Shown in pieces: positions 22,248-32,556 of a DNA stretch of 32,556 bases. The stretch is from positions 1 to 32,556 of the forward strand of contig CAKUNF010000015.1 in NCBI GenBank assembly GCA_934668375.1, read 5' to 3'. Both the position numbers and the translations under genes were made by a program. Below the pieces are notes generated by a model. The model saw nothing but the letters and a program-made list of their open reading frames with translations, made no database searches and was not told the DNA's origin. This DNA comes from an uncultured Parolsenella sp. GTDB taxonomy: Bacteria > Actinomycetota > Coriobacteriia > Coriobacteriales > Atopobiaceae. Every line of letters starts with the position of its first letter. The first letter of the stretch is position 1.

Positions 22248-22850
22248 ATGAACAGCAACACTAAGAGGCTTGGGTTCGCAGGCGGCATCGTTGCCCTCGC
22301 TGCCCTCGTCCCGACGCCCGCATTCGCGGACGCGCCGAGCGGTGCCGACCTTCTGCTTCCCAAGATGGCGGAGTTCATCCCCGCCCTCATCGCCTTCCTC
22401 GTCATCTGGTTCGTGCTGGCCAAGCTCGCCTGGCCTTCGATCCTGGGCATGATGGAGAAGCGCCAGCAGAAGATCCAGGACGACCTTGACGCCGCGGCCA
22501 ACGAGAAGGTTGCCGCCGAGAAGGAGCACCGCGAGTACCAGGCGCAGATCGCCGAGGCCCGTCACGAGGCCGACGAGATCGTCGCCAAGGCCAAGCGTGA
22601 GGCCGAGGCCGAGCGCTCTCGCATCCTTGCCAAGGCGCAGGAGGACGCGGCCGCCACGGTCGCCAAGGCGCATGACGCCGTCAGCTCCGAGCGCCGCAAG
22701 GCAATGATCGAGCTCTCGAGCTCTGTCGTTGACCTGTCCGTCGAGATCGCCAGCAAGATCATTGGCAACGACCTCAGCGAGGAGGACCAGCGCAAGCTGG
22801 CCGAGAAGTATCTCGCGGAAGTGGGCACCGGTCATGACAACGAAGCGTAG
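22248..22850 (+). CDS. atpF: ATP synthase Fo subunit b with N-terminal signal-like segment
   Basis: This 200-residue peripheral stalk subunit holds the F1 head against rotation. The start at 22248 follows GGAGG (22238-22242). Residues 1-28 look like a cleavable signal peptide: basic TKR, a hydrophobic stretch, then PTPAFA before DAPS. The genuine membrane anchor follows at about 42-63 (FIPALIAFLVIWFVLAKLAW), and then a long charged helix rich in Ala, Glu and Lys, about 65-170, that forms the stalk dimer. The C-terminal end binds subunit delta. Most bacterial b subunits have only one N-terminal helix. The end of the gene overlaps atpH by 17 bases. Confidence 0.93.
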   Translation: MNSNTKRLGFAGGIVALAALVPTPAFADAPSGADLLLPKMAEFIPALIAFLVIWFVLAKLAWPSILGMMEKRQQKIQDDLDAAANEKVAAEKEHREYQAQIAEARHEADEIVAKAKREAEAERSRILAKAQEDAAATVAKAHDAVSSERRKAMIELSSSVVDLSVEIASKIIGNDLSEEDQRKLAEKYLAEVGTGHDNEA

Positions 22851-23304
22851 CGATCAGGAGAAGTCCGAGAAGTACGCTCGCGCGCTCATCGACGCCGCGC
22901 GTCAGGAGGGCAGGGCCAACAAGGACCTGGTCCAGTGGAACCACGCCCTCAAGTTCTCGCCCGAGGTTCTTGAGACCCTCGCCGCCATGCGCACCGAGGA
23001 CGACCTCAACCTCGTCGGCGACGTCGCGCGCACGTACAAGGAGATTCTCGACAGCGAGGACAAGACCGTCTCCGTTACGGTGACGACCGCCGTCCCCCTG
23101 GACGACGACCTTCGCGAGAAGGTCATTGCCAAGGCCGAGAAGGACCTGAACGCCCCGGTGTATCTGGTTGAGCGCGTTGACCCGTCCATCATCGGCGGTG
23201 TCGTGCTCGAGGCCCGTGGCAACCGCTACGACGCCTCGGTCCGAGCGCAGCTTGCCAACATCCGCAAGACGCTCTCCTCGACCTTTATTGGAAGTGATGA
23301 TTAA
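22834..23304 (+). CDS. atpH: ATP synthase F1 subunit delta
   Basis: This 156-residue protein joins the b stalk to the top of the alpha3beta3 head. The start at 22834 lies inside atpF, and the conserved [10 protein letters not shown] helix begins 14 residues later. The C-terminal motif near residues 110-140, [22 protein letters not shown], is the family signature. It is shorter than the typical 175-180 residues, with the N-terminal six-helix domain slightly reduced. Its stop overlaps the atpA start by one base (TAATG), so the genes are coupled. Confidence 0.92.
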   Translation: MTTKRSDQEKSEKYARALIDAARQEGRANKDLVQWNHALKFSPEVLETLAAMRTEDDLNLVGDVARTYKEILDSEDKTVSVTVTTAVPLDDDLREKVIAKAEKDLNAPVYLVERVDPSIIGGVVLEARGNRYDASVRAQLANIRKTLSSTFIGSDD

Positions 23305-24938
23305 TGGCAGACAAGATCAGCTCAGAGGTGATCATGCGCACGCTGCGCGAGCAGCTATCGCAGATCAACGCCACGGTTGACGAGCAGGAGGCGTCTGTCG
23401 TCACCGAGGTGGGAGACGGCATCGCGCACATCTCCGGCCTCAAGACCGCCATGGCCGGCGAGCTGCTCCAGTTCACCAGCTCCACCTCTGGCAAGAGCGT
23501 CTACGGGCTGGCCCAGAACCTCGACGAGGCCGAGGTCGGTGCCGTTCTGTTCGGTGACGTCGATGCCATCAAGGAGGGCGACGAGGTCCGCACCACGGGC
23601 CGCGTCATGGACATCCCCGTTGGCCCGGCCATGCTCGGCCGTGTCGTGAACCCGCTCGGCCAGCCCATCGACGGTCGCGGCCCCATCAACACGACGGCCC
23701 GTCGTCCCATCGAGTTCAAGGCCCCTGGCATTATGGAGCGCCAGCCGGTCTGCGAGCCCGTCCAGACGGGCCTGCTCGCTGTCGATGCCATGGTGCCAAT
23801 CGGTCGTGGCCAGCGTGAGCTCATCATCGGCGACCGCAAGACGGGCAAGACGGCCATCGCCATCGACGCCATCGTCAACCAGGCCAAGACCGACATGGTC
23901 TGCGTCTATGTCGCCATTGGACAGAAGGCCTCCACGGTCGCGGCCATCAAGGGCACGCTCAAGGCCCACGGCGTTCTCGACAAGACGATCATTGTCGCCG
24001 CGACGGCTGCGGACTCTGCTCCTATGCAGTACATTGCGCCCATGGCCGGCGCCGCCATCGGCGAGTACTTCATGTACAACGACGCCAACGGCAACCCTGC
24101 GGATGCCACGCATCCCGGCGGGCACGCGCTCGTCATCTACGACGACCTGTCAAAGCAGGCCGTGGCCTATCGTCAGATGTCGCTTACGCTGCACCGTCCG
24201 CCTGGACGCGAGGCCTACCCTGGCGACATCTTCTACCTGCACTCTCGCCTGCTCGAGCGTGCCTGCAAGCTTTCCGACGCCAACGGCGGCGGCTCGCTCA
24301 CGGCGCTCCCGATCATCGAGACGCAGGAGGGCGACGTCTCGGCCTACATCCCGACGAACGTGATTTCGATCACGGACGGCCAGATCTACCTGCAGTCCAA
24401 CCTGTTCTTCCAGGGCCAGCGCCCGGCAGTCGACGTGGGCATCTCCGTGTCCCGAGTTGGCGGCGCAGCGCAGCTCAAGGCCATGAAGCAGGTTGCCGGC
24501 ACGCTGCGTCTGGACCTCGCGAGCTACGCCGAGAAGCAGGCGTTTGCCCAGTTCGGCTCCGACCTGGACGCCTCCACGCAGTACCAGCTGTCGCATGGCG
24601 CCCGCATGACCGAGCTGCTCAAGCAGTCCCGCTACTCCGCGCTTGACGTCGCAGACCAGATCATTGCCCTGTTCGCGGGCAAGGAGGGCTTCCTGGACGA
24701 TCTCGACATCGACCAGATCTGCCCGTTCCGCGATGGTCTCGCCACCTATATGCAGGAGCGTCACGAGGCGCTTCGCAACGAGGTCCGCACGAGCAAGATT
24801 TCTGACAACACCGCTGAGCGTCTGAAGGGTCACATCGCCAGCTTCAAGAAGCAGTTCCTCCTCGAGCACCCGAGGAAGGCAGACCTTGAGGCTGAGGCTG
24901 CGGCGACCGCTTCCGCCGACGATCAGGGGAAGGCGTAA
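23304..24938 (+). CDS. atpA: ATP synthase F1 subunit alpha
   Basis: This 544-residue regulatory nucleotide-binding subunit is present in three copies in the F1 head. The P-loop GDRKTGKT is at 176-183, with a DELSKQ-like region at [17 protein letters not shown] and the arginine finger in the [10 protein letters not shown] context. The N-terminal beta barrel, about 30-100, includes [10 protein letters not shown]-terminal tail of about 15 residues is rich in Ala and Glu. The start is fixed by TAATG coupling with atpH; the ribosome site is a modest GGAAG. Confidence 0.97.
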   Translation: MADKISSEVIMRTLREQLSQINATVDEQEASVVTEVGDGIAHISGLKTAMAGELLQFTSSTSGKSVYGLAQNLDEAEVGAVLFGDVDAIKEGDEVRTTGRVMDIPVGPAMLGRVVNPLGQPIDGRGPINTTARRPIEFKAPGIMERQPVCEPVQTGLLAVDAMVPIGRGQRELIIGDRKTGKTAIAIDAIVNQAKTDMVCVYVAIGQKASTVAAIKGTLKAHGVLDKTIIVAATAADSAPMQYIAPMAGAAIGEYFMYNDANGNPADATHPGGHALVIYDDLSKQAVAYRQMSLTLHRPPGREAYPGDIFYLHSRLLERACKLSDANGGGSLTALPIIETQEGDVSAYIPTNVISITDGQIYLQSNLFFQGQRPAVDVGISVSRVGGAAQLKAMKQVAGTLRLDLASYAEKQAFAQFGSDLDASTQYQLSHGARMTELLKQSRYSALDVADQIIALFAGKEGFLDDLDIDQICPFRDGLATYMQERHEALRNEVRTSKISDNTAERLKGHIASFKKQFLLEHPRKADLEAEAAATASADDQGKA

Positions 24939-24949
24939 GGCATCGGCTT

Positions 24950-27345
<2,396 letters not shown>

Positions 27346-27356
27346 GGAAGGCACGG

Positions 27357-27785
27357 ATGGCGTATCTAACCTGCAAGTTCGTGAGGCCGGACAAGCAGCT
27401 GTTCGAGGGCAAGTGCGCCTCGATGACGCTTGTCACCTACTCGGGCGAGCTCGGCGTCCTTCCGGGACACGCCTCGGAGATCTGCGCCCTGGGCGATGGC
27501 GTCGTGCGCATCAAGCACCTTGACGAGGACGGCGGCGATGAGCGAGACGTCGTGGTCTCCGGTGGCTATGCCGAGATCTGCAACGACGTTGTCGTCATCA
27601 TCGCCGATCACGCCCGTGCCACGGACGACATCGACGTTGACACGGTGCGCCGCACGCACGACAAGGCGCAGGCCAAGCGCGATGCCCTTGCTGAGAACGA
27701 CCACCAGCGCGCCTACTATGAGAATAAGATGGCCTGGTGCGATCTGCTTCTCGAGAAGGCGGGCGTAACGTCGGCATCCGAGTAG
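27357..27785 (+). CDS. atpC: ATP synthase F1 subunit epsilon
   Basis: This 142-residue shaft subunit connects gamma to the c-ring and can inhibit ATP hydrolysis. The N-terminal beta sandwich contains GELGVLPGHA, near residues 31-40, and the VVSGGYAEICNDVVVIIADHA segment. The C-terminal helical hairpin, about 95-135, is present, so ATP-dependent inhibition is possible. GGAAGG stands before the ATG. It is the last gene of the operon atpBEFHAGDC, which has the standard order. Confidence 0.95.
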   Translation: MAYLTCKFVRPDKQLFEGKCASMTLVTYSGELGVLPGHASEICALGDGVVRIKHLDEDGGDERDVVVSGGYAEICNDVVVIIADHARATDDIDVDTVRRTHDKAQAKRDALAENDHQRAYYENKMAWCDLLLEKAGVTSASE

Positions 27786-27794
27786 CGGCTCGTC

Positions 27795-27846
27795 TACAAT
27801 TGATTTTTGGATAGACCTGATGGGCGTCCGGAAACGGGCGCCCATC
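27795..27846 (+). promoter_or_regulatory. atp/murA junction: candidate -10 and GAAA-tetraloop hairpin
   Basis: GATGGGCG-T-CCG (27819-27830) pairs with CGG-G-CGCCCATC (27835-27846) around a GAAA tetraloop, a 12-pair stem with one G-T wobble. TACAAT (27795-27800) looks like a -10 element. If it is used, the hairpin falls in the murA leader; if not, it is the operon terminator. The T content after the stem is low. Confidence 0.55.
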
Positions 27847-27876
27847 TTGGCATATGCATACAAAAGTGGGAGGAAC

Positions 27877-29157
27877 ATGGACGTCATAAAGGTCGAGGGT
27901 GGGCATGCCGTCTCCGGCGAGGTCCGCGTGGAGGGGGCAAAGAACTCCGCCCTCAAGCTCATGGCCGCCACGATCATGGCGCCTGGCGTCAACACGCTCA
28001 CGAACGTGCCCAACATCTCGGACGTGCACGTGATGGGCAAGGTGCTCAAGCGCCTTGGTGCCACCATCGACGTAGTGGACGAGCATACCCTCATCATCGA
28101 CACCACGAATGTGAGCAGGTGGGAGGCGCCCTACGACCTCGTCGTCAAGATGCGCGCCTCTACGGCCGTCCTCGGTCCGCTCCTCGCGCGCTTTGGCAAG
28201 GCGGTCGTGGCCATGCCGGGCGGCTGCAACCTTGGCGCCCGCAAGATCGACATGCACATCCTTGGCCTCGAGGCGCTCGGCGTTCAGTTCGAGACGGCCC
28301 ACGGCAACATCCATGCGAGCGCTCCCAACGGCGTCATCGGCGCAAACGTGACGCTTGAGTTTGCCAGCGTCGGCGCCACCGAGAACCTCATCATGGCCTC
28401 GGTGCACGCCAAGGGGACGACGATCATCGACAACGCCGCGCGCGAGCCAGAGATCGTCGACCTTGCGAACATGCTCAACGAGATGGGAGCCAAGATTCGC
28501 GGAGCGGGTACGCCCGTCATCGAAATCGAGGGCGTCTCCGAGCTTCATCCCGTCACGCACGCCGTCGTGGGTGATCGCATCGAGGCGGGCACGTTCATTG
28601 CCGCCGCGGCCATGACGGGCGGTCCCATTCGCGTCAAGGGCTTCAAGCCCGAGCATCTGGGACTTGTGCTCAAGAAGTACGAGGCCATGGGCGTCAAGAT
28701 CGAGCGCGAGGAAGACGGTGTCATAGCCAGCGCGGACGGCCGTCTCAAGTCCGTGGACATCCAGACGCTTCCCTTCCCAGGCTTTCCCACCGACATGCAG
28801 GCCCAGACCATGGCGATGCTCGCCCTGGCAGACGGGCAGTGCGTCATCACGGAGAACATCTTCGAGAATCGCTTCATGTTCGCCAGCGAGATTGCCCGCA
28901 TGGGTGCCAACATCCGCATCGAGGGCCATCACGCCATCGTCCACGGCGTCGAATGCCTCTCCGGTGCTCAGGTTGAGTCGCCCGACCTGCGCGGAGGCGC
29001 GGCGCTTGTGCTCTCTGGTCTCGTCGCGGAGGGGGAGACGACGGTCTCGGCCATCCACCACATCGAGCGCGGCTACGAGCATTTCGTCGACAAGCTCTGC
29101 GCCCTTGGCGCTCGCGTGTGGAGGGATACCATTCCTGACGCGACCGATGAGGACTAG
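27877..29157 (+). CDS. murA: UDP-N-acetylglucosamine 1-carboxyvinyltransferase
   Basis: This 426-residue cytosolic enzyme transfers enolpyruvate from PEP to UDP-GlcNAc, the first committed step of peptidoglycan synthesis. The start at 27877 follows GGGAGG (27868-27873). Active-site features are the Lys in AKNSALK (21-27), the catalytic Cys117 in MPGGCNLGAR, and NAAREPEIVDLANML. FPTDMQAQ and ITENIFENRFM are typical of the second domain. Having Cys rather than Asp at 117 is the fosfomycin-reactive form, unlike mycobacterial MurA. The small membrane-protein gene starts two bases after its stop. Confidence 0.96.
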   Translation: MDVIKVEGGHAVSGEVRVEGAKNSALKLMAATIMAPGVNTLTNVPNISDVHVMGKVLKRLGATIDVVDEHTLIIDTTNVSRWEAPYDLVVKMRASTAVLGPLLARFGKAVVAMPGGCNLGARKIDMHILGLEALGVQFETAHGNIHASAPNGVIGANVTLEFASVGATENLIMASVHAKGTTIIDNAAREPEIVDLANMLNEMGAKIRGAGTPVIEIEGVSELHPVTHAVVGDRIEAGTFIAAAAMTGGPIRVKGFKPEHLGLVLKKYEAMGVKIEREEDGVIASADGRLKSVDIQTLPFPGFPTDMQAQTMAMLALADGQCVITENIFENRFMFASEIARMGANIRIEGHHAIVHGVECLSGAQVESPDLRGGAALVLSGLVAEGETTVSAIHHIERGYEHFVDKLCALGARVWRDTIPDATDED

Positions 29158-29159
29158 CC

Positions 29160-29348
29160 ATGTTCCCCAGGGATTCTCGCGACCCGTCGAAGACGGGCTT
29201 CTTCGACTATGACCGGACGAGTTCCGGCTCGACCTATCACGAGCGCATGGTGAGGCGCCAGACGCGCTCGCGTTCGATCGTTGCACTGTCGGTCGTTCTC
29301 GCAGTTGCTCTGGCAATCGCCTGTGCATTTTTCGCCCTGACGCATTAG
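29160..29348 (+). CDS. small single-pass membrane protein
   Basis: This 62-residue protein of unknown function starts two bases after murA, with GAGG in the end of that gene as its likely ribosome site. Residues 1-38 are hydrophilic and positively charged near the membrane (MVRRQTRSRS). Residues 39-59 form one hydrophobic helix (IVALSVVLAVALAIACAFFAL) near the C-terminus. This suggests a cytosolic N-terminus with a tail anchor. Tight coupling to murA hints at an envelope role, but nothing in the sequence shows it. Confidence 0.6.
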   Translation: MFPRDSRDPSKTGFFDYDRTSSGSTYHERMVRRQTRSRSIVALSVVLAVALAIACAFFALTH

Positions 29349-29363
29349 ACCATAGTGTAAGCT

Positions 29364-29377
29364 TTAGTTAACTTTAA
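29364..29377. promoter_or_regulatory. candidate metalloregulator operator
   Basis: TTAGTTAACTTTAA contains a perfect AGTTAACT palindrome (29366-29373) in an A+T-rich island directly before a DtxR-type gene. It resembles iron or manganese boxes in base composition and symmetry. Autoregulation is inferred. Confidence 0.4.
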
Positions 29378-29413
29378 CCCGGGCCATCCGCCCGAGTATC
29401 GGAGGTCTGGAAC

Positions 29414-29833
29414 ATGAAGGCTAAGAACGAGGGGCATGCGCTCACGAGTGCCGGTGAGGACTACCTCGAGGCAATCTACTGCATCCTTCTCGAGCATCCG
29501 GGGGAGGACTCGGTTCGCTCGGTTGACGTCTCGGAGCGCCTCGATGTCACAAAGGCGAGCGTCAACAAGGCGCTCTCTGCGCTCAAGGACGGCGGCTTCG
29601 TCGACCAAACTCGCTACGGCCGCGTTGAGCTCACCGAGGAGGGCAAGGCGTACGCCGCCGAGGTGTGGGGACGTCACCGCATGCTTCGCTCCTTCCTTAC
29701 CGAGGAGCTTGGCGTAGACGAGGAGGTTGCGGACGAGGAGGCCTGTCTCATGGAGCACGCGCTCTCCCAGGACACCTCAAAGCGTCTGTACGACTACCTC
29801 AAGCGTCAGGGCGTTTCCGTGGAGCAGGAGTAA
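29414..29833 (+). CDS. DtxR/MntR-family metal-dependent transcription regulator
   Basis: This 139-residue regulator is expected to bind DNA when loaded with iron or manganese. GGAGG (29401-29405) precedes the ATG. The winged helix (about 10-75) has the family opening TSAGEDYLEAIYCIL and the recognition helix VTKASVNKALSALKDGG. The metal-binding dimer domain (about 76-139) contains His88 (GRHRMLRSFL) and the ligand set Cys111-x-x-Glu114-His115. A Cys in this position is the iron-type DtxR/IdeR pattern, whereas MntR has Glu. It lacks the C-terminal SH3-like domain, giving an MntR-like length. No metal transporter lies beside it in this window. Confidence 0.9.
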   Translation: MKAKNEGHALTSAGEDYLEAIYCILLEHPGEDSVRSVDVSERLDVTKASVNKALSALKDGGFVDQTRYGRVELTEEGKAYAAEVWGRHRMLRSFLTEELGVDEEVADEEACLMEHALSQDTSKRLYDYLKRQGVSVEQE

Positions 29834-29877
29834 TCCGCAGGCAAGTTCGCGAGTACCTGCAGCGTCGCGTGGGCATT

Positions 29878-29906
29878 TTGAGCTCGCGCGGCGCTGTTTC
29901 TATGTA
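29878..29906 (+). promoter_or_regulatory. candidate galU promoter
   Basis: TTGAGC (29878-29883) and TATGTA (29901-29906) are spaced by 17 bases. Downstream, GGTAAT (29933-29938) and ATTACC (29951-29956) form an inverted repeat, and CTCCTC/GAGGAG (29971-29995) can form a hairpin just before the ribosome site. Confidence 0.4.
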
Positions 29907-30015
29907 GGATGCGCCATCGGCCTTGCATCTGGGTAATATTTGCAAGGTTGATTACCGTCAGATATTCAAGCTCCTCACCGCGGAATGGCGAGGAGTACCT
30001 ACGAATGGAGCCATT

Positions 30016-30903
30016 GTGAAGGCAGTCATTCCCGCCGCTGGACTGGGCACGCGTTTTCTACCCGCGACCAAGGCCGTTCCCAAGGAGCTCCTCCCCGTTC
30101 AGGGCCTGCCTGTCATCCAGCAGGTCGTCGAGGAGGCCCTTGCGGTGGACGGCGTCAACGGCGTCGTTATCGTCAACTCCCACGAGAAGCCGGCCATCGA
30201 GCAGCACTTTGCCAAGGACGGTGCCCTCGAGCAGACGCTCGAGTCCCGCGGCAAGGACGCCCTGGCGTCTTCCGTGAAGCACGCCGCCGAGCTTCCCGTC
30301 TCCTTCGTCTATCAGGACGAGGCCCTGGGCCTGGGCCACGCCGTGCTTCAGGCCGAGCCCGAGATGGACGGCGATCCCTTCCTCGTCCTGCTCGGCGACT
30401 ACTTCGTGCCCGGCCACGACATGTGCCGCCGCATGAAGGCCGTCTCCGACGCGCACAATGGCGCCTCCGTGATCGCTGTGGCCGCCGCGCCGGAGGATCA
30501 GGTCTCTCGCTATGGAATCATCGCCGGCGAGTGCGTTTCCGGCGAGAACGCCGAGGAGCCTGGCGCCGTGTGGCGCATCACGGGCCTTGTCGAGAAGCCC
30601 AAGCCCGAGGACGCTCCGAGCCACCTGTTCATCGTGGGCCGCTACCTGCTGTCTCCGCGCATCATGGAGCTGCTCGCCACGCAGGAGCCGGGTGCGGGCA
30701 ACGAGATCCAGCTGACGGACGCCATGGTGCGTCTCCTCGATACCGAGGAGATGTATGCCCTGGTGGTCGACGTCGACGAGGGCCGCGATACGGGCACGCC
30801 CGCTGCCTGGGCTGGCGTCTGCGCCCGCGCTGCCCTCGAAGACCCCGCCACGCGAGACGCCTTCATCGAGGCCCTGGGCGACGCCGCCCAGCTTGTTCGC
30901 TAG
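30016..30903 (+). CDS. galU: UTP-glucose-1-phosphate uridylyltransferase (GTG start)
   Basis: This 295-residue cytosolic enzyme makes UDP-glucose from UTP and glucose 1-phosphate, feeding glycolipid and wall polysaccharide synthesis. GTG at 30016 follows GGAG and yields MKAVIPAAGLGTRFLPATKAVPKELLPV, the nucleotide-binding signature. Other motifs are FVYQDEALGLGHAVLQAEP, the metal-binding Asp in LLGDYFVP, and GLVEKPKPEDAPSHLFIVGRYLL. An ATG at 30005 is out of frame. Length matches bacterial GalU. A strong terminator follows, so the next gene depends on its own promoter or read-through. Confidence 0.95.
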   Translation: MKAVIPAAGLGTRFLPATKAVPKELLPVQGLPVIQQVVEEALAVDGVNGVVIVNSHEKPAIEQHFAKDGALEQTLESRGKDALASSVKHAAELPVSFVYQDEALGLGHAVLQAEPEMDGDPFLVLLGDYFVPGHDMCRRMKAVSDAHNGASVIAVAAAPEDQVSRYGIIAGECVSGENAEEPGAVWRITGLVEKPKPEDAPSHLFIVGRYLLSPRIMELLATQEPGAGNEIQLTDAMVRLLDTEEMYALVVDVDEGRDTGTPAAWAGVCARAALEDPATRDAFIEALGDAAQLVR

Positions 30904-30923
30904 GCCCAACCTCTGATTGACGG

Positions 30924-30959
30924 ACGCCCCGCGGCACGCTGTGCTGACGGGGCGTTTTC
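30924..30959 (+). terminator. galU rho-independent terminator
   Basis: ACGCCCCG (30924-30931) pairs with CGGGGCGT (30948-30955), and inside GCAC pairs with GTGC around a GCT loop. TTTT follows. It begins 20 bases after the stop codon. Confidence 0.88.
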
Positions 30960-30984
30960 ATGTCCCAACATGGAGGATGCTTTC

Positions 30985-32394
30985 ATGAGCGTCATTAACT
31001 TCCTAGGCGATGCCTGGTGCGTGCGCGTTGACGAGGGCGAGCCCCATGAGGACGCGCTTCGCATCGCCGACGCACTCGGAAGACTTACGAGGGAGCGCTT
31101 TCCCGAATCCACGATTGTCATCGGCTACGACACGCGTCCGCTCTCTACGGCAATTGCCCAGGAGATGGGCGAGGTCATCGCTTCATATGGAATCGCGGCA
31201 CACGTGAGCGCGTCGCACTGCCCTGCTTGCGTGCTTACGGAGGCGGTTCGACGTGACCGCGAGGCGGTTGCCGGCATCATGCTCACTGCCGGAAATAAGC
31301 CGGCAGACTACTTCGGCATTCGCATCTGCTCCGCGGACGGCTCGGCGGCAACGATGGAGGACACTGACCTCATCGAGTCTTATATAGTTCCCGAGCTTCC
31401 CGCGGGCAGGGGCGAGGCGGAGCCCGTCGACCTCATGACGCCATATCTCGAGCGCGTCTCCTCTCTTGTAGAAGGTGACAAGATCGCCGCGTCAACGCCC
31501 CTTGTCGTCTGCGATCCCATGTACGGTGCGCAGACATCCTATGCAGGCAGGGTATTCTCCTCGCTTGGCGCTCGTGTGATGGAGATTCACAGCGATGGGG
31601 CCGAGGACTTCGCTGGTGTCCATCCGGAGGCCGCTGAGCCATGGATTGATGACTGCGAGCAAGCGGTTATCGAGAGTCGCGCAGACTACGGCATAGCAAT
31701 CGACGGTGCGGGCGAGAGAATCGCGCTTGTTGACGAGCAGGGCAACTATGTGAGTCCCCACAAGACGCTGGCACTGCTCATGGAGTACCTCGTGCTCTGT
31801 CGGGGCCGCGGTGGGCGAATGGTTGCTCCCATCTTCGTGAGCTCCATTGTCCGCAGGCAGGCAGAGAGGCTCGGTCTCTCTTTGACCATCACGCCCGTTG
31901 GCTATGCCTGGATGCGGGAGGAGATGGCGCTGGGAGACACGCTGTGCGCGGGCGATGCGGTCGGCGGAATAGGAATCCCCGAGATTGGTTTGGACAGAGA
32001 CGCCCTGGGTGCCGCCGTCATGCTCATGGATGCCATTGCGCGAGACGGTAGACACCTCTCGGCAATCGTATCCGAGCTCGACGAGAAGCTCGGACATATG
32101 GAGTACGGTAGGCGCGAACTCTCACTGGGGGCGGGCGAGGCGCAGACGCTCAGGGTGGCGCTTCCGGGCATCAACCCTCCTTCAATCGCTGGTCTCAACG
32201 TCGAGGGCGTGTCGCACCCGTCCCATTGCCTGAGACTGGCGTTGCCAGAGGGTGCGTGGGTGCTCATCGCCCCGTCACCCTCTGGGCCTGCGGCCCTACT
32301 TGCGGCCGAGGCACCGACGAGGGCCACCAGAGACGATTTGCTTTCGGCGGCAGCCGAGCTGGCGCGCGCGCCGTTGTCCGGCGGGGGAGAGTAG
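30985..32394 (+). CDS. phosphohexomutase-family protein lacking the catalytic serine motif
   Basis: This 469-residue protein has the four-domain layout of the phosphoglucomutase/phosphomannomutase family. The start at 30985 follows GGAGG (30972-30976) by eight bases. The phosphoserine loop, usually TASHNP, reads TAGNKP (101-106), so the phosphate-carrying Ser is Gly and the His is Asn. The magnesium loop, usually DGDxDR, reads DGAGER (240-245), with one Asp lost. The sugar-binding loop, usually GGEESG, reads GDAVGGIG (323-330). Around these the fold remains recognisable: GYDTRPLS, CDPMYGAQ and DYGIAIDG. It is therefore unlikely to be an active mutase and may have a binding or regulatory role. 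No frameshift or stop disrupts it, and its codon use is normal. Its position after galU suggests sugar-nucleotide metabolism. Confidence 0.8.
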   Translation: MSVINFLGDAWCVRVDEGEPHEDALRIADALGRLTRERFPESTIVIGYDTRPLSTAIAQEMGEVIASYGIAAHVSASHCPACVLTEAVRRDREAVAGIMLTAGNKPADYFGIRICSADGSAATMEDTDLIESYIVPELPAGRGEAEPVDLMTPYLERVSSLVEGDKIAASTPLVVCDPMYGAQTSYAGRVFSSLGARVMEIHSDGAEDFAGVHPEAAEPWIDDCEQAVIESRADYGIAIDGAGERIALVDEQGNYVSPHKTLALLMEYLVLCRGRGGRMVAPIFVSSIVRRQAERLGLSLTITPVGYAWMREEMALGDTLCAGDAVGGIGIPEIGLDRDALGAAVMLMDAIARDGRHLSAIVSELDEKLGHMEYGRRELSLGAGEAQTLRVALPGINPPSIAGLNVEGVSHPSHCLRLALPEGAWVLIAPSPSGPAALLAAEAPTRATRDDLLSAAAELARAPLSGGGE

Positions 32395-32498
32395 GGACAT
32401 GAGTGGGCGGTGGCTCCGGGGGTCCGGCGCCGCCGCCCGTCTCATATATGTCATGTCCCCGTTGGCCCCCGCCCCCACTTGTGTGCAAACCGTGGAGG

Positions 32499-32530
32499 CC
32501 CCCGCGCCCCCTTGCGGGGCCCCGCGGGGG
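32499..32530. terminator. G+C-rich hairpin after the mutase-like gene
   Basis: CCCCCGCG (32499-32506) pairs with CGCGGGGG (32523-32530). No T-run follows. TATATT at 32535-32540 could be the -10 of the next gene, beyond the window. Nothing else is recognisable in 32395-32556. Confidence 0.4.
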
Positions 32531-32556
32531 AGCGTATATTGAGTCCTCGCGCCGCG

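Overview
This window is a stretch of bacterial chromosome, high in G+C, with genes on both strands. The most likely source is a member of the class Coriobacteriia (Olsenella/Atopobium/Collinsella-like Actinobacteria). That assignment rests on codon use, the style of the fused genes (DHPS-HPPK and PrmC-Sua5), a compact FoF1 ATP synthase operon, an LPXTG surface protein and the protein sequences. It is inferred from reading alone; no database was searched. I see no rRNA or tRNA genes, transposase or CRISPR array.

Layout. (1) 161-2532: a small winged-helix regulator followed by a sortase-anchored surface protein, less G+C-rich than the rest. (2) 2719-4738: a Sir2 deacylase and, convergently, aldose 1-epimerase, separated by a three-copy repeat. 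(3) 4938-7994: a folate gene fused from DHPS and HPPK, a degenerate biotin-ligase-like protein, and coaX on the opposite strand. (4) 8202-17476: a translation neighbourhood of rpmE, a DUF1385 membrane protein, prfA (RF1) and a prmC-sua5 fusion. It appears to be interrupted by three accessory blocks: a trigger-factor-C-domain-like protein, an AAA+/DUF4143 ATPase preceded by a 33-bp-period operator-like array, and a Tat-like amidase plus YARHG zinc-ribbon pair flanked by direct repeats of about 117 bp. (5) 17621-20770: glpK, rpiB, upp and a small membrane protein. (6) 21095-27785: the complete atpBEFHAGDC operon. (7) 27877-32394: murA, a small membrane protein, a DtxR/MntR-type metalloregulator, galU, and a phosphohexomutase homologue that has lost its catalytic serine motif.

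How the genes work together. The ATP synthase, MurA and GalU form an energy and envelope core. RpmE, RF1, PrmC (which methylates the GGQ motif of RF1) and Sua5 (tRNA t6A synthesis) all serve translation. CoaX and FolP-FolK supply cofactors. The surface protein, the amidase and the YARHG protein are envelope-facing accessory genes.

The most unusual features are non-coding. They are the six-half-site array before the DUF4143 ATPase, the direct-repeat-flanked cassette, two palindromic repeats with compensatory changes that bracket coaX-rpmE, twin hairpins in the rpmE leader, and a possible eight-codon UAG-terminated leader ORF upstream of the gene for the UAG-reading release factor. Several proteins also look like degenerate or domain-shuffled versions of familiar families: the BirA-like protein, the trigger-factor-like protein and the phosphohexomutase.
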